64,000 nt of DNA, taken from positions 15,226,463 through 15,290,462 of the forward strand of contig CM072895.1 in assembly GCA_037013685.1 (NCBI GenBank). Direction: 5' to 3'. Both the position numbers and the translations under genes were made by a program. Positions 49,750 to 63,300 of this stretch are shown here, in pieces; positions within the stretch are counted from its first letter, which is position 1; each line of letters opens with the position of its first letter. This DNA is from Acridotheres tristis (taxonomy: Eukaryota; Chordata; Aves; Passeriformes; Sturnidae). The notes below the pieces were generated by a model that worked only from the letters and a program-made list of their open reading frames with translations, searched no databases and was not told where the DNA came from.

Positions 49750-51342
49750 TAGTGTTACTTGACAAAGACCAAAGGAATCGCAGCATATTTTAAATACTTC
49801 TTTACCCTTGATGTTGTCTCCTCCCGGCCCCAAAGAAACAAATCAGTGGGCTGAAAACCTATTTCTGCCCCCTGGGCTCAGGCTGTACATGTGGCACTTC
49901 TCGCTTCCCGACACGTTCTCTCCAAAGCTCCTGCGGGCCTGGTATGTGGGGATGGAGCTGGCCTCGCTCTTAGCAGCTGTTACTATCCTAGCCCAAATGC
50001 CACGCCGGTGGAAGACAAACAGCATTAGGACAGGGCAAATAATGTGCTGGGGCTGCTCAAGTAGGCAAAAATCCAGTTTTTGTATATGTGCTGCTCAGCT
50101 ATATACTGCAATGGTTCCATTAGTAAATGCACAGCCCTTGAAAAGCGATCTTAGGAGATGATATGGCATTGATTTTTTACCAAGATAAAGTATTGAGACA
50201 GATTTGTTGGTTAATTTGAACCTGAGTCTACATCTCCTACATTTAGTTTCATTATAAACAGCTTCAGGACTATATTTTGCAGCTTTTTATGTGGCATAGC
50301 TTACAATCATTCTGCAGTACATCTGTCTTGTGGTGGGTGAGAGCAGAGGACCCACTGCCATCTCCTACCCGTTGGCCATAGGTTGGCTGTCACCTCGTTT
50401 GGTTCAAGAGAGAGCAACCGCATACCACATATGAGCATCATTCATATTCATAGATTTCCTCTGTTACCAAATTCTGATGAAGGTCTAACAGTTCGCTCAT
50501 CTAAAATTAAATCTTCCTGAAGAACAAAATTAGGTTAAATTTTTGAATATTTATATGTGAGACACCAACAGTAGTAACCCAGTAATACCTGTATTCTACA
50601 AAGTAAGAACAGCTCATTACAGAGTAGTTGCAATTTCTCCTCAGCTGAAATAAATCTCACAATAGTTATCATATGTCACAATGCAACAACTTGAAATGCT
50701 GTTTTGCCATCCTGTCTTTTGAAACCATTTGCATTCCTTTAAATACGAATATTGTGAAATATCTGTGTACGGGTTTCAGAGCAAGATGTAAAATCATTCC
50801 AGAATGCCTTTGGTTGGGACAAATTCCAGAAGCGATGGTGGTGAATGGGATGGTCCCAATACTCAGTGCTGTGCAGATGAGGAACTGTGAGTCCCAATGG
50901 ATCTGCCCGGCCTCTGTCCCCACGGCCTCAGATCCTGCTTTGTCTGGCAGCTGCATTGCAGCACTCATGGACTGGGTTTGGAACTGCATCTCAGGCAAAT
51001 TATTGTGCAAGAAATGCATAAGCCCAAAACTGTCAATGATTTTCTGACAGCACACTTGCTGAGTACAATCCATGTCTGTCTCCAGCATGCATCTGTCTCC
51101 AGCAAATTCATCCACAATTACGTTTTCTTCATTACCCAAGGGCCCAGGGCCACCTCACCAGAATTGATCTTACCTGTTTAGGTAGTTTTCTTTCCCAACA
51201 AAAATGTTTGATTTCTAGCTGGAATCAGTATGTAGAGCTAAGCCTTTTATTATACCTCCCAGAACTGATCTGTAAGGATACAGCTGAAGGAGAAAAGTAT
51301 AAATAAATTTGATGTTGTTGTTCTGCATGTCATAATTAGATG
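49750..51342. other. Upstream flank of SYDE2, no supported gene
   Basis: The sequence returns to AT-rich composition after 49780. It contains one longer open frame on the reverse strand (50669-51139, 156 codons) with an open frame on the opposite strand as well; no domain is recognised in either. Confidence 0.5.
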
Positions 51343-51498
51343 CCAAAATAGGTTGCCCAGAAAAGATGTGGGAATTCTATCCTGGAGACATTGGAAACTT
51401 GTCTGGCCCTGGCCAAAGTCACTTACATGGCCCCTGCTCTGTGTTGGGGCTGACCAGACAACCTCCAGAGGTGCCATCCAACCCAAATTACTCTCCTA
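51343..51498 (+). mobile_element. CR1 LINE 3' fragment
   Basis: Diverged CR1 3' UTR: aggttgcccagaaaagatgt, ggagacattggaaacttg, then acaacctccagaggtgccat and ccaacccaaattactctcc. The terminal octamer repeat is lost. Confidence 0.85.
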
Positions 51499-52490
51499 AC
51501 GATAAAGTTTTCTTCTACTGGAGCTGCCATGCTCCCTAGCTGAGACATAGCTTGGATAGAAGGAATGAAGTCCAGCCAAGCAGAACATCAGTGACAAAAA
51601 CCCCGTTAAAATTCTGCATGGGCACCACAGCCTGACTGCCCTGACCTCACTGATGCTATCAGGAGCTGAGATGTGGCACCAGCACATGCATGCCTGAAGC
51701 AAAGGGCATGCATTTGAAGTGTGGAAGAGGAAACCTGCCCCATTGAAAACCACAAAAAGATTCCAAACAGCTAGCAGCTGAATTCTGGGCTTTTTCTGCA
51801 AGAAATATTCGTTGCAACCATTTCAAACTAAGCAAACCACTTTACATCTACCTTGACTCTTATCTTCAGACCTTCAGATTTTCCACATGTTCTAATGGGA
51901 AATCATATTTTTTATGTGTATGTGTGCCTTTGATTGTCTGAATTATTTTACTAAGGAATAATAACTAGTTGCACTTAAAGTAACTACGTAACTTTTAGCA
52001 AGTTCATCTAATTTAGGAGGCATTTTTGAAAATATTTGTTATTTGGATATTTCAGCAATTAAAAGAATATTAGTAGAAAGTAAGTACTGGCCAGAGTAAG
52101 GATCAAATCCTGCAAAGAACTGGAGTACCGGCATTTGGTGTCCAGTACTTACTGTCTTCTCCCATGAGTATTAGCTATGGAAACAAAAGAAAATTCAACA
52201 CCATTGTGTTTTCCATGCTGCTTCACACAGTATTTCCTTCATGTTCTGTATGGTTTTAAATGTTAGTTTAAGCACTTAGATTATTCCTCTGTGCATTAGG
52301 TACACAGGAAATAGCTTAGTGAAAAGCTGCCAATAGCTGAGTCTATGAACACAGTTTGATCTGTATCTTAGAAAATAGTTTCCATTCCAAACTGCGGTTA
52401 CAAAGCACTTTTTCTTGTTGGCAGCTGGATTTTTTTTTAAATCCCTATGCATCCTGTATTTGCCCAACTGTGTTGGCATTGATCACACAC

Positions 52491-52517
52491 AAAAACAAAA
52501 CAAAACAAAACAAAACA
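52491..52517. repeat. (AAAAC)n microsatellite
   Basis: About five uninterrupted copies of the pentamer, possibly the tail of an old retroposed sequence although no body is recognisable to its left. Confidence 0.85.
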
Positions 52518-55500
52518 ACAAACCTGCAGATAAAGTAACATTAAGGATCTGGCTGGAACTAACTTGAGCCAGTGGAGTAAGAGTCAAAGCTGAGCTTTTG
52601 TTTTCAGCTCAGACTGTTTTGTTCAGGAGCAAAGCACATAGCGCTGAATGCGAGTCCTTTTACTTGGCCTTCTACAAAAAGTAAAAGCTATTTTAAGAGA
52701 ATGGGACTAGAGCATGCATGAACTTGAAGAGGCTTCTAGTTAGGAGATGGGCAAATATTTAGGACCAGTTAAACAGCGTAACTTTTAGCAAAGAGAAAAC
52801 AGTATTCTTCTGATGGTACAAAGAGATGTTTTTAAAAGTTTTTTTATTAACAGATTGAGATTTCATCAATTACTTAATTTTTTCTGAGCTGATAAGGTGA
52901 GAACTATAAATAACTGAACAGGCAAAAAATCCAACTGAAATTGGAAAAAAAATTTATTTATGAGAAGGATATCCCTGGTGAAGACGCTGGTGCGTAGGTA
53001 GCAATGTTTGGGCCTTGATATAGTTGAATAGTGAAATTATGCAGCTAAATATTTCCTCATAAAAGACTTAAATAACCTTAAATAACCTCCAAAATAACCT
53101 TTCCAGCCTTGCTGACAGCATCAGAGATAAGCTCTGCCTCAGCAGATAGGTTGAAGAAGTTGTGCTTCCCTAAGTACACAGGCTTTCATTTCTCTACACA
53201 CTTGGGGGACTGGTTTTGAACTGTCCTGGTCTAACTTCAGAAAATTCCATCCCTCATAGCGTACAAGATCTCCTCAGATTTATCTGAGATAATAGTTACT
53301 TATTAATTTTGGATGTACCTGTGGAAAGATGTACTTTATTTTCCTTCAGTGGGATTCATTTGTGTGAGTAAAGCTAAAAGTGTCTGGAAACATGAATGAG
53401 TCTCCTTTTCATTGAAGCTTAACAAATCAGTATCTTTCTTCTCTCAAGACCTGTCGCAGACAGAGGGATAAAGTGACAACTATATGACTAAAGTGGAGCT
53501 GATGACAGCTGGGAACTGGAAGCATTTGAATGCCCCAATAAAATCTATGAGCACTCTTTTTGTTGAAAGCGTCTGCCTTCCTGACATCAAAATGGACTGA
53601 AATAAGAGTCCCATGAAATTCTATAGGGCAGCTAATAGCTGTGTGTCTTATCTCCAGCCTGCCAAATGACTGATCTCTCTCAGACACAGTCACCACTACA
53701 GTCATCCAGACCTTTGTTACCCCCACATCCTATTTTGAACTGGCCTGCCAAGGCACCCCAGAGGCCCAGAATACAGCTGCTTATCTTAGGAAAACAAACC
53801 AATGGGAGAATAAAACATTTATATTCTAAACCTGAGGAGGTTGATAGACAACAGGCTGGACAAAGTTGAAGGTGTTCATTACCAAAATGAGTCCACCATC
53901 TGCTTCCTGGTCACTGGTAATATTTGCAGTTGGAGTTGCCTTTTTGAAAAGTGGATTTTAGAGACTCCAAGAGCAGTGAAGTTTTTGGCTCAAACCACTG
54001 CCTCCTTCTAGACAGCATCCTTGCCAGACACCTTCCTCAACCAAAACTGCTTTAAAGAGGCTCCTCTGTTGAGATCTTACACATGCTGCACTACACCTGC
54101 ATTGTTGTTGCATCAGGATGGTAACCCTGCCTTTATATGAAGTGCTGAGCCCATTGCTTCCAGGGGCATGGTCCATCTGTCCTGTTAAACTGTAATTAAA
54201 ATGAAACAGAAAAGGATTTTAAGAGCCATATAAGGTAAACCGAGATTCAAATGAGCGATGTGATGGAAATACTTCTGTTCATAGTTATCAGCAAACTTAA
54301 GTAGCAGGAATGTTCACAGCTCTGCCTTCTGTGCTTTGCTTAAGCAGAAATAAGACATGAAGTAATTCACGCTCTTTTTAGCATCTTATATGTATTTTTT
54401 AAAGTTAATATTTGACATTTTAGAAAATGCAAGTTAACACCTCTATGACTTTTTCAAAACATATCATTGAACTTCAGGGCTGTCACTACCACCTCTGCCT
54501 GCAATCTTACAACATGCCAGTGCTATGGTAGGATGTCAGTCTCACTGAAGATATGCTAAAAATACCAAAGTATTTTGTGTGTAAAGAAGCCAAAGCATGA
54601 CCCATACAGTAAAAATAGTCAGTATCATGACCATCACCACAATTACCTTCTCCTAACAAGGAGACAAAACCAGCAGACTGGTGGCACTCAACCTAGCTTG
54701 AAGTGAAAGTAAATACCGGCTAATAGTGAAATATATTTGGTCAAAAGAAAAATAGCTTCAAATTTTTGCTCAAAACATCAGAAGGTTCTCTATGAAGGAA
54801 ATGAAATCTCTAAATAAGCATTTCTCTATTTTGTCCTATGTCTTTAGGCTGGGACCATATTCGTGGTCCTGCCATTTCTGTCCCAGAAGAAGCAGAGCTC
54901 TCATGGATGTCCTGTGGTCCATCTTTCTACTTGGCCTTGTGCCTTCACAGTCTCCACCACCATTCAGGCTCTCACAGAATTTTGTTTTTAATCCAAATTT
55001 AGATTAAATTTGTGACTCTCATCCCCCCTCTCTAGCTGGCTACAAGGTTTTCAAGCTGTGTCCTTTAGCAGCCCCTGTTATATTGAACTGGAACTTGTAA
55101 CATCTGCAGACCCTTAGCACAGCTGGCTCTGCCAGGCCACCCAACACAGCCCAGGGAAGTTGCAAGGTACATCTATCATAAATCACATTATGCACAGGGC
55201 CTTAAAATGTGCTGCATATGCAAAATTTATTTATTAAAAATCCTGCAAAACTTACAACACTGTATGAATATATTGGATGACTTCCAATTACCTATCAGCC
55301 AACATAATACCAGATCCGGGGAACACAGTTAATGAGCATCTTACGAACTTTCAGAAAGTAGATTCCCCTTTCTTCCACTTCTACCACTAGAAATAACGAT
55401 TTTTCAAATCATCAACATAGAAAATCTGAGTTTCACATGAGAGCAAAGTATAAGAAACTTCTAAATGTGGTATCAGGAAAAGCAATATATAGAAAGAAAA

Positions 55501-57292
55501 GTGGAAATGTCCTTAAATTGAAAAACGGATCCTTTTTAAGAATTGTATATAGTATGCTGTGCTCAGAGTACTTGACTTAAGATAATCACAAGGATGCCTT
55601 AAAGATGTGTTTTCATAATCTTAAATTTTAAGTAACAGATGTTTCTGTAGGCAAAAATCTGGCAATGACTTTTGCAAGCTGAAAGGACCTACTCTATTTT
55701 TCTCTTATATAAGCTAAATAATTTTATAACTCAAAAAACTTTACATATGTACATATAAGATAATTTCATTATAGCTATCCTGTATGTTACAAAGCCAAAA
55801 CAAATGGGGGGGAAGCACCAGAGAAACACAGCATATCACCCCAGGCTGCTGAGAGATCTGTGGAATTTCCTATGTGAAATATTCTCTTCTTTCTCTCCAT
55901 TGTGTGTGAGTCAAATGGAGTAATCAGAGACGTACATGGTGACGAACCATGGAGGATTTTTTTGCACGTCTTGAAGTGCACCTATCAAGCAAAACTTGAA
56001 AACTGAGAAAAAGGTGTTCCTGCTTTGGACAGCCAGTATAGAATACATGTTTTGACCTGATGAGCTTTCTTGACTTGTAAAGAGCAGTGCAGCAAGGAGA
56101 TTAATACTTGAGCCAGCTGGCTGCAGTGGGGAAAGTCCCTTATTTGCAAACTTGCCAGAGTTGCTGCCTACTATCTGCTGACAGCTTGCTCCCAGCACTC
56201 ACTCACTCACTGCTGTGATAACAAGCAATGGCAAAAGCACAGCAGCTCATGGGAAGGTGCTATGGTCAAGCTTCTTTTAATTATTCATGTCCATCATAAC
56301 ATTCAGTCACTCCTGGGAGACAAAACAGAATCCACAAAAATGGAGGTGAAAAATAGATTTAGAATCTCATTTGTGCTCCCTTAATCACACATGTCCTCCA
56401 TTTGCTCACATTCACATCAATTTGGGTTTAAATATCTTGAGTTACATGGTCCTATTATTGTCCCAATGACCTCACCAGTCCTGTGGTCATGTATTTAGGA
56501 AGCATTTCCAAGTATTTAACCCAAATGTTAGTCAGCTGTTCTATCTCATCATGTCTCATGATGTATTGGTGTAATTTCCTGCTGGTCTTTTGAGGCACAT
56601 GGCCCTGGGTGGTGGCACCTTTCCCTGCCCAGCCCAGCAAACCACACTGCAGAGGCAGAGGTGACACCAGGCACTGGCACAGGGACCACCAGCCAGTCCT
56701 GCATGGGTTCCTCTGAGCTTCCAGGAATATTACCTGGACAATAAAATATATACCCAAATGCAATTTACTCTTTTCAATAATTGAAAAACAATTTCTTTTC
56801 ACTTTGAAATATTGTCTCCGTGGGAGTGGAAAGTCAATGTGTCTCAGCTGATCAAGTATTCGGAAAAGGCTACAAAGGCTTCTGTGCTTTCTCTAGTGGG
56901 CACTCACAGTAAGGGCACTCTTCAGGTGAGAACTGTTAGAGAAGTGTGAGCTATTGAAAATATTCAAAATATTTACATTCTTTAGTGGATAGAAGCACTA
57001 CTTTATCCTAATCTCTTCTCTAATTACTTGAGTTTCCAGCTATGCCACAGCATAATCTGTGTAATGTTCACAACAAAGACCCACAGCATTTTAATACAAC
57101 AAATTTCACATGAATTTGACAATACTGGGAATTCTGAAAGACCATTTATATCTAATAGATTACATCAATTTTCCAAAGTATATTTCTCCTTATTTAACCC
57201 CTCAACTTTACTTCTTAGTGCTAAAATTTGTTTCCTAAACGCCATAATCTTCTCCAGAATAAGAAGACTCACTGGTATGTAAAAACCAATCA

Positions 57293-57331
57293 TTTAAAGT
57301 TAAACTTCTGGCTTTTTAAAGTTAAACTTCT
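57293..57331. repeat. 17-bp direct repeat, 22 bp apart
   Basis: tttaaagttaaacttct occurs exactly twice with five bases between copies; a small tandem duplication. Confidence 0.8.
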
Positions 57332-60300
57332 TGAGCTCTAAGATCTAAAATGACAGATTTTAAAATCTATTTTTGGATGGGTTTAACTTTGTATGTTTCC
57401 AAACACCAGCTTCTGCTCTGAAACGTCATGTGCAAGGTCATTTTCAGTGTTCTTCCACTTTTGTCTGGCAAATTCCCCTGTTGTCTATATATGAAAGAAA
57501 CACAAACCGGATATACTGAGTGTAAAAACAGAATTTGCATGGGAGGGACAAGGACAGAAGGAAGTCTGAAACTAAAAATTACTCCAAGTAGCTTATTCAA
57601 ACTGTGTTTCCAAGGTGACAAAAACCTCTTTATTGCAAGGTTGCTCATTTATGTTGCACAGTTGCCAGGATTTTGATCTAATTTTTAGTGCTGAAGAACT
57701 AAAATTATCCCACTTCTTCCCCAAATAAAACCCAACCAAATACAACAAAACAGATTTTAACTGTGTCGTGGCTTCTGTCTTCACAACCAGCAACAAAAGA
57801 AAATCAGGTCAAATTGTAAAGCTGCCAATTTTAGCATCCCTTTGGAAGATGTATCCCCAAATACACATTCTAATCATGCATCCAGTTCATCAGGTGTCAC
57901 AGGCTAAAGTATGCACTGAGACCCCACTACCAGTTTACCTTTCTGAGCTGGCACCTTGCACACAGTGTGACAGGCAGGACCCCACCTGGGCAGCTACTGG
58001 CGCAGCAAAGCAGGCTGAGAAAGGAAAACCCTGAGGAAACATACCCCGAACATGCTTCTTCAGATCTTCATACATATATTTTAGGAAAAAAAAAGGAGCC
58101 TAAGCAAACAGCAGAGACTGCACAGCTCTATGAACAATCTCAAAATTGACAGATCAGTTCAGCAACACTGCTGAGGTATTAAAGTGGATATTTTGTTAAG
58201 TATTGTATCAAGTCTCAGAGCTTTAACACCTTAATATCATCAACATTTTGTCCCAGGATTCAAAGCCCTCTTTTGCACAGCACATTGTCCTTCTTTATGG
58301 ACAAAAGCTGGAACTTCCTTTTTCTACCCCAGTCCTGCCCCTTCCTCCTATCAACATCTTTCTCTCATAGAAAACACCCCAAAATTTGACTTCAGAGTCA
58401 TCTTCCCCCTCCACTCTGCCTGCTTCTGAAACACAAGAAATCAATTAATGCTCTAAGCTAGCATATTTTTTCATTTCTAAAGAATGTAGGGGCTCAGTGA
58501 AGACTTAGATATTTACCTGCTTTACTGGGAAAACCCCAGAGAGTTATGCCCCCCTAGTTCTACCTCCTCTCTTCCCCTCTCTGTCTGAGTAGCTGAGCTT
58601 TGAGACAAGTGCCATGACACAGCTCCATAGAAGATTGATTTCCTGAAGTGGACCTTCCCATCTCTAGACCTCACATCCACTGCAGTCCTCACAGAGCTGT
58701 TCCTTGGGCCTTTGGAGGGGTTTTGCCCATACTGCTCCCAGGGCCCCGAGCTTTGCCACTCACAGGGGCAGAGTCCTCTCGAGATAAGAAAATGGGTTTA
58801 TCAGTCTTTTGTTTGTCAGCTACTTAAAACAGTCTTAGAAGTCTCTGAATGCAGACAGGCTTACCAGTCATTCCAATGGAAGCCTATTCCTTCAGGATTC
58901 AATGTGCACAAGGAGACAACATGCAGGGCTGGTTCTGCTGACTTGCCCTCCCCTCTTCTGCCCACCCAGTGAAAAGCAGCTTGTGACTCATCAAGGCATC
59001 CTGGTCTCCAGTGGCGTTTCTGGTTCCACACACCATTTGAGAAGGACAACAGTTGTTACGAAGGGCTGCTTCCCAAGGAGGCATTTCCTTTGCTGCTGAC
59101 AGGCATGAGCTCGGTTACTTCTCATGCTCAGGCTACTGTTGCCTTAGAAACCAGAACAAACTGAACAAGAATCTGCACTTCCCAGGCATCAGAGTTTCCT
59201 GCAGAACTGGCTGTTATTTATCTATCTTTCTCCACTAAGAAGTCCTCACGTTGTAGTCACTGGAGATTACTGCAAGACAAGACAGCCAGTATCAGAGTGA
59301 GCCTTGTGCAGAGGCAAGAGGGGTAGGAACTGCAGGTGTGATGCTGGAGTGCTGCTCATGTGCTGTGGGAAGTGAGATAGACACACAGGGAGCAGGACAG
59401 CAGTGCCCAGCTGCTCCATGGGCCTGGCTGTCCTCCCAGGTGACATGTAGGACACCAGCTCCCCCTGATTCACTATTTTGGGGTCCTTCCCAGAAGCCTG
59501 AAGTCAAACCACTTGTCATTCACTGTGCCAAGTCTTGCCAGAATTAGCGTGCAATGTTTAGGAATCCCAGTATGAAATGTTCCCAAAACATCAAAGAAAC
59601 AGTGAATTCTCTATTTTAATATGTCTGATTCAGCAAACACTGTGGAGCCAAGTGTCTACCTCAAAGCACACTGCACGTGGTGTTTCTGTCTGAAAAGCAC
59701 ATCCATCTGCCTGTCCACAGATTACAGGGCTGGGAGTTCCCAAAGCTTTTAGCCCAGTCAGCAGGGGCAAGCCCTACCTTATTAATGCAGCTATGACACT
59801 GCAAATCTGTGCATCTCAGCCCTTGCTGCACTGGCCTGTGCTCTCCCTTGCCGGTTTGTATACAAAATGTGTATTTTTAAAGTACACTCACAAGCGGTAA
59901 CCTGAAGCAGAATTTTTTTTGCCTGTCAGCAAAGAACATCTGGAAATGATCAATCTCCCTCTCCACCTTGCCCAAATGTCTTCAGGGAGAAATCAATCTT
60001 TTAAGACATCTATATTAAAATGAAAAAATGCATTTGTAAGCTTGCAAAATTCAGTTAAGTTGTCCTGAGAAGAAAGCATAGAAGTGTAAAGGAATCCATT
60101 CTTTCTAAGAGTAAAGAAACCACAAATCCCTTTCCTTACTCTGCTGCAAGGTGCACGACGAGGCATCAGCGCCCATCAAGAAACAGAGACTCACTGCTAT
60201 TGTTCCAGCACTGTAAATTCACATGTGGAATTAGCTCACAGACAGCAGACTTTCCATTGCCTGTGGTGGGATTAATACATAGCTAAATTTCATCCACACA

Positions 60301-63300
60301 TGTAGATTCTTGCAGGAATAAATGCAGCATCTCTAAGGAGAAATGTCACCATTCAGGGAGCCCACAAACAATGATCAGTGCTGCAATTTACTCTTTTCCA
60401 TCACCCTTTGTAATATAAGAACCAGTGAATCAATTAATACGAAAGACACAATCTAAGGTGAGGAAAGAGCTGACTTTAGAAGGTGATACTGGCATGCTAC
60501 CAGGAGCAGAAACATTGAAGAGAGCTGTGTTTTCCCCAGCAGAGTGTATTTTGGGGGCAAAGGCGTGTGCTGGAGGGTGCTGAGCAAGCAGGGCCCTCGC
60601 ACGGGCAGGGTGTGCCTGCCCAAGTATTTCAGTTTGGAGCAGCAGGCGGCTTTTGAAGTGACTCTCCCTATCAGCCTGGCAGACTCCACTTTGGTTTCCA
60701 GAGTGCACCAGCTGGATTCCTTTCAGATGAAACTCAAATCAGAAGATGCACTCTAGGAGTGCACTGAACGCACTTGGACTGCTCCTGGGCATTGCTCCTG
60801 TGGGAGCAAAGCCGAGCGAGCCTACAGCATGGACTGGGTCACATTACGGGCACTCTCCTATTGTGCCAAATGACTTACCAAAACAGAGCACAGATTAAAG
60901 AGCATCCTTTAGCATGATATCAGAAATAGAACTGGTCACACAGTACTTCCCCAAGACCCCACAGCACTAACCAGGAGAGGCAGTAAACCTTATTCTTATA
61001 AAAACAGAAGAGCTACTAATTTAGCAAACAAAAGCCATATGCAATCGAATTGAAAGAACAAGCAAATGTTCAAGATGGAACTGATCACCTGAAATGGATT
61101 ACTTCCCAAGTGCCAGGGAAGCAAATTTCCCAGCTGTTAGTATTTCTGGTTCTTAATGCTCAAGGGTGTATGCACAATTGGGGATATAAACAGTTCTGAT
61201 GGAAAATCTGGGAGAGATTCGTGGGAATTAATGCTGTTATTAATTGTGATAGTTTTACAGGTTAACTTCAGCAGAATGCTTTTAAAATCTAAGGGATTTT
61301 TGCAGCATGAGAAGGAAAAGAAAAAATCAGGGTCTACAATATATTCCTAGTATAGACCTTCTGATTCATTTAAGCCCCTTCACATTATTTATTGAGCTCT
61401 GAATTTCAGAGCAATCCATGAAGACAGCTGTGTCACCTCAGCATTACTGTCCTGCAGCCAAAGCAGGCATCAAGTGAAGTTTCCTACCATATGGCATATC
61501 CAGCCCTGGAAACATTTGCCCTATAAGCAAATCACATTAGGTATTTTCAAAGTGAATAAGACCATTAAAACCCTAAATAAATACAGTGGGTCAATTCCAT
61601 GTCTAGGACCCCCATTGCTTCTCTCAAGTATAATGGTATTTTCATTCCTTTTGAACAGACTTGAGAAAAAAAGTTGGTTTTAAGGGCAGATTTAACTTCT
61701 GAGTGAACTGTGGGGTCTGAGTGTTAAATGCTAACCAGAGATACCCCAGTCCAGCAGCAACACAATCCTCAGCATAAGTCTGTTCCAAAGAAACTCAGGT
61801 GCAGTGCACTGTAGCAGGTTCTGTGACCAGACAAATTTGACTCAGAAATTATTAAACGTTCCTATATTCCCTTGGCTATGCTACAACCAAAGCAAATCCT
61901 GAGGTAAATCACATTTTATGACCCTGAGTATGTCATACTGAGCCACGGACACGTGTGCTTACACAGGAGTCCTTGCTCTGTGTGAACACAAAACTAGAGA
62001 CCATGGAGTTGCTAGAGAGGATTATATGCTTCCCCAAAATGAGAAAAGTTAAACTCTCTTGTTTAAGTGCATGTTTTTGCTGATTTCTACTGATTCACTA
62101 AAGCACCAGGCAGAAGGGCTGGCAGGGCCGGTTGCATCACTGTTTCCCCTTCCAGCGCTGTTTTAAAGCCAAGAGGTCTGACAGGAATGGTGTGAGCCTG
62201 GCTAGCCTGGGGCAGCCAATGGGCTGGGTCACCTTGGGAAGGCACATTCCAGCCTTATTTTTGTAACCTTCTATGAAAGAAGGTTAGAAGTCCATGCTAT
62301 TATAAGAAAAATGCAACTTTTCAAAGCCAATTCGTCCTCACTTTCTTATTTTACAGAAAGAAGAGGTTTTCTTGAGTATTTTTAAATTTAAGCCAACTAT
62401 ACCTTTTTCAAGCACAAGATCAAAAACCCCTTTTCGGGCTTTTCTAAGTTAGAAACTTTGAAACTCAATAGTTTGTCTGAAATAGATGTTTAGCATGACA
62501 TTTAAGCATTCATTATTTTCATATTAATTTTCACTGCTTTGTTGAGACAAACACAGTTGACAAAAATTGTGTGCCAAATAATTTTTTTCATCATGATCCA
62601 TCAATATAAGTGTTTTTTTTTTTTAAAGGAGAAAGGATTATGGTAATTCTTCCACTCAGCATTCAAAAATCAGGTGAAATTTACAGTGCAAAAGCTGTTT
62701 AAAATGCTTTTGTCTAGAGCAAGATATCAAGAAAGTAAACAAAATAGATGCATACTATTTCAAGAGACAGTCGTGCATTATAAAGAAAATTAGAAAGGAA
62801 TTGGGTTCTGTAGAGTAAAGCTGAGCTGCAGATGATTCAACAGGCTCTGTGCCAACAGTAACAAAAGTGCTCTCTGCTGGAGCAGCACAGCTGGAAAACC
62901 TGCTAACAGCCCTTATATAGATACTTAAAAAAGAATAAGTTTTCAACGGGGAAGCAGTATTTCATTACTATTGTCAAAGATCATGGTGACACAGCTGCCA
63001 GAGATACAGCTTCTTTACAAGGATCCAGAGCCACGCACAAAGGTTCCTGTGAGAACGAATCACTAATGGTAAGCAAACCTTAGACCTTGTACAACCCCCA
63101 GTATTCCTAACTCTTAAAACAGTACGTTTTAAACTAGTCCTTGCCATTACAAACCTTGTAATTGCATGAAATACAACAACTGTGAAACGTTTCAGATAAC
63201 GTATAAGCTCTTAGTCTCACAAAATACAATTTCATCAGTACTAAGGAAGGGATTACCACAGAAAGTGACACATTTCTAGATCAGAAGCCTAACAGATAAA

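Noticed and set aside
48733..49793. Many long overlapping open frames on both strands in the CpG island (up to 245 codons)
   Set aside because: GC-rich sequence lacks stop codons; apart from the SYDE2 exon 1 frame they show arginine/proline/alanine repeats only, partly produced by the minisatellite.
51165..51180. Reverse-strand donor consensus CAG|gtaaga near 51171
   Set aside because: An isolated splice-like word; it lies upstream of the 156-codon frame in transcript direction, so it would place that frame in an intron, and no partner exon is visible.
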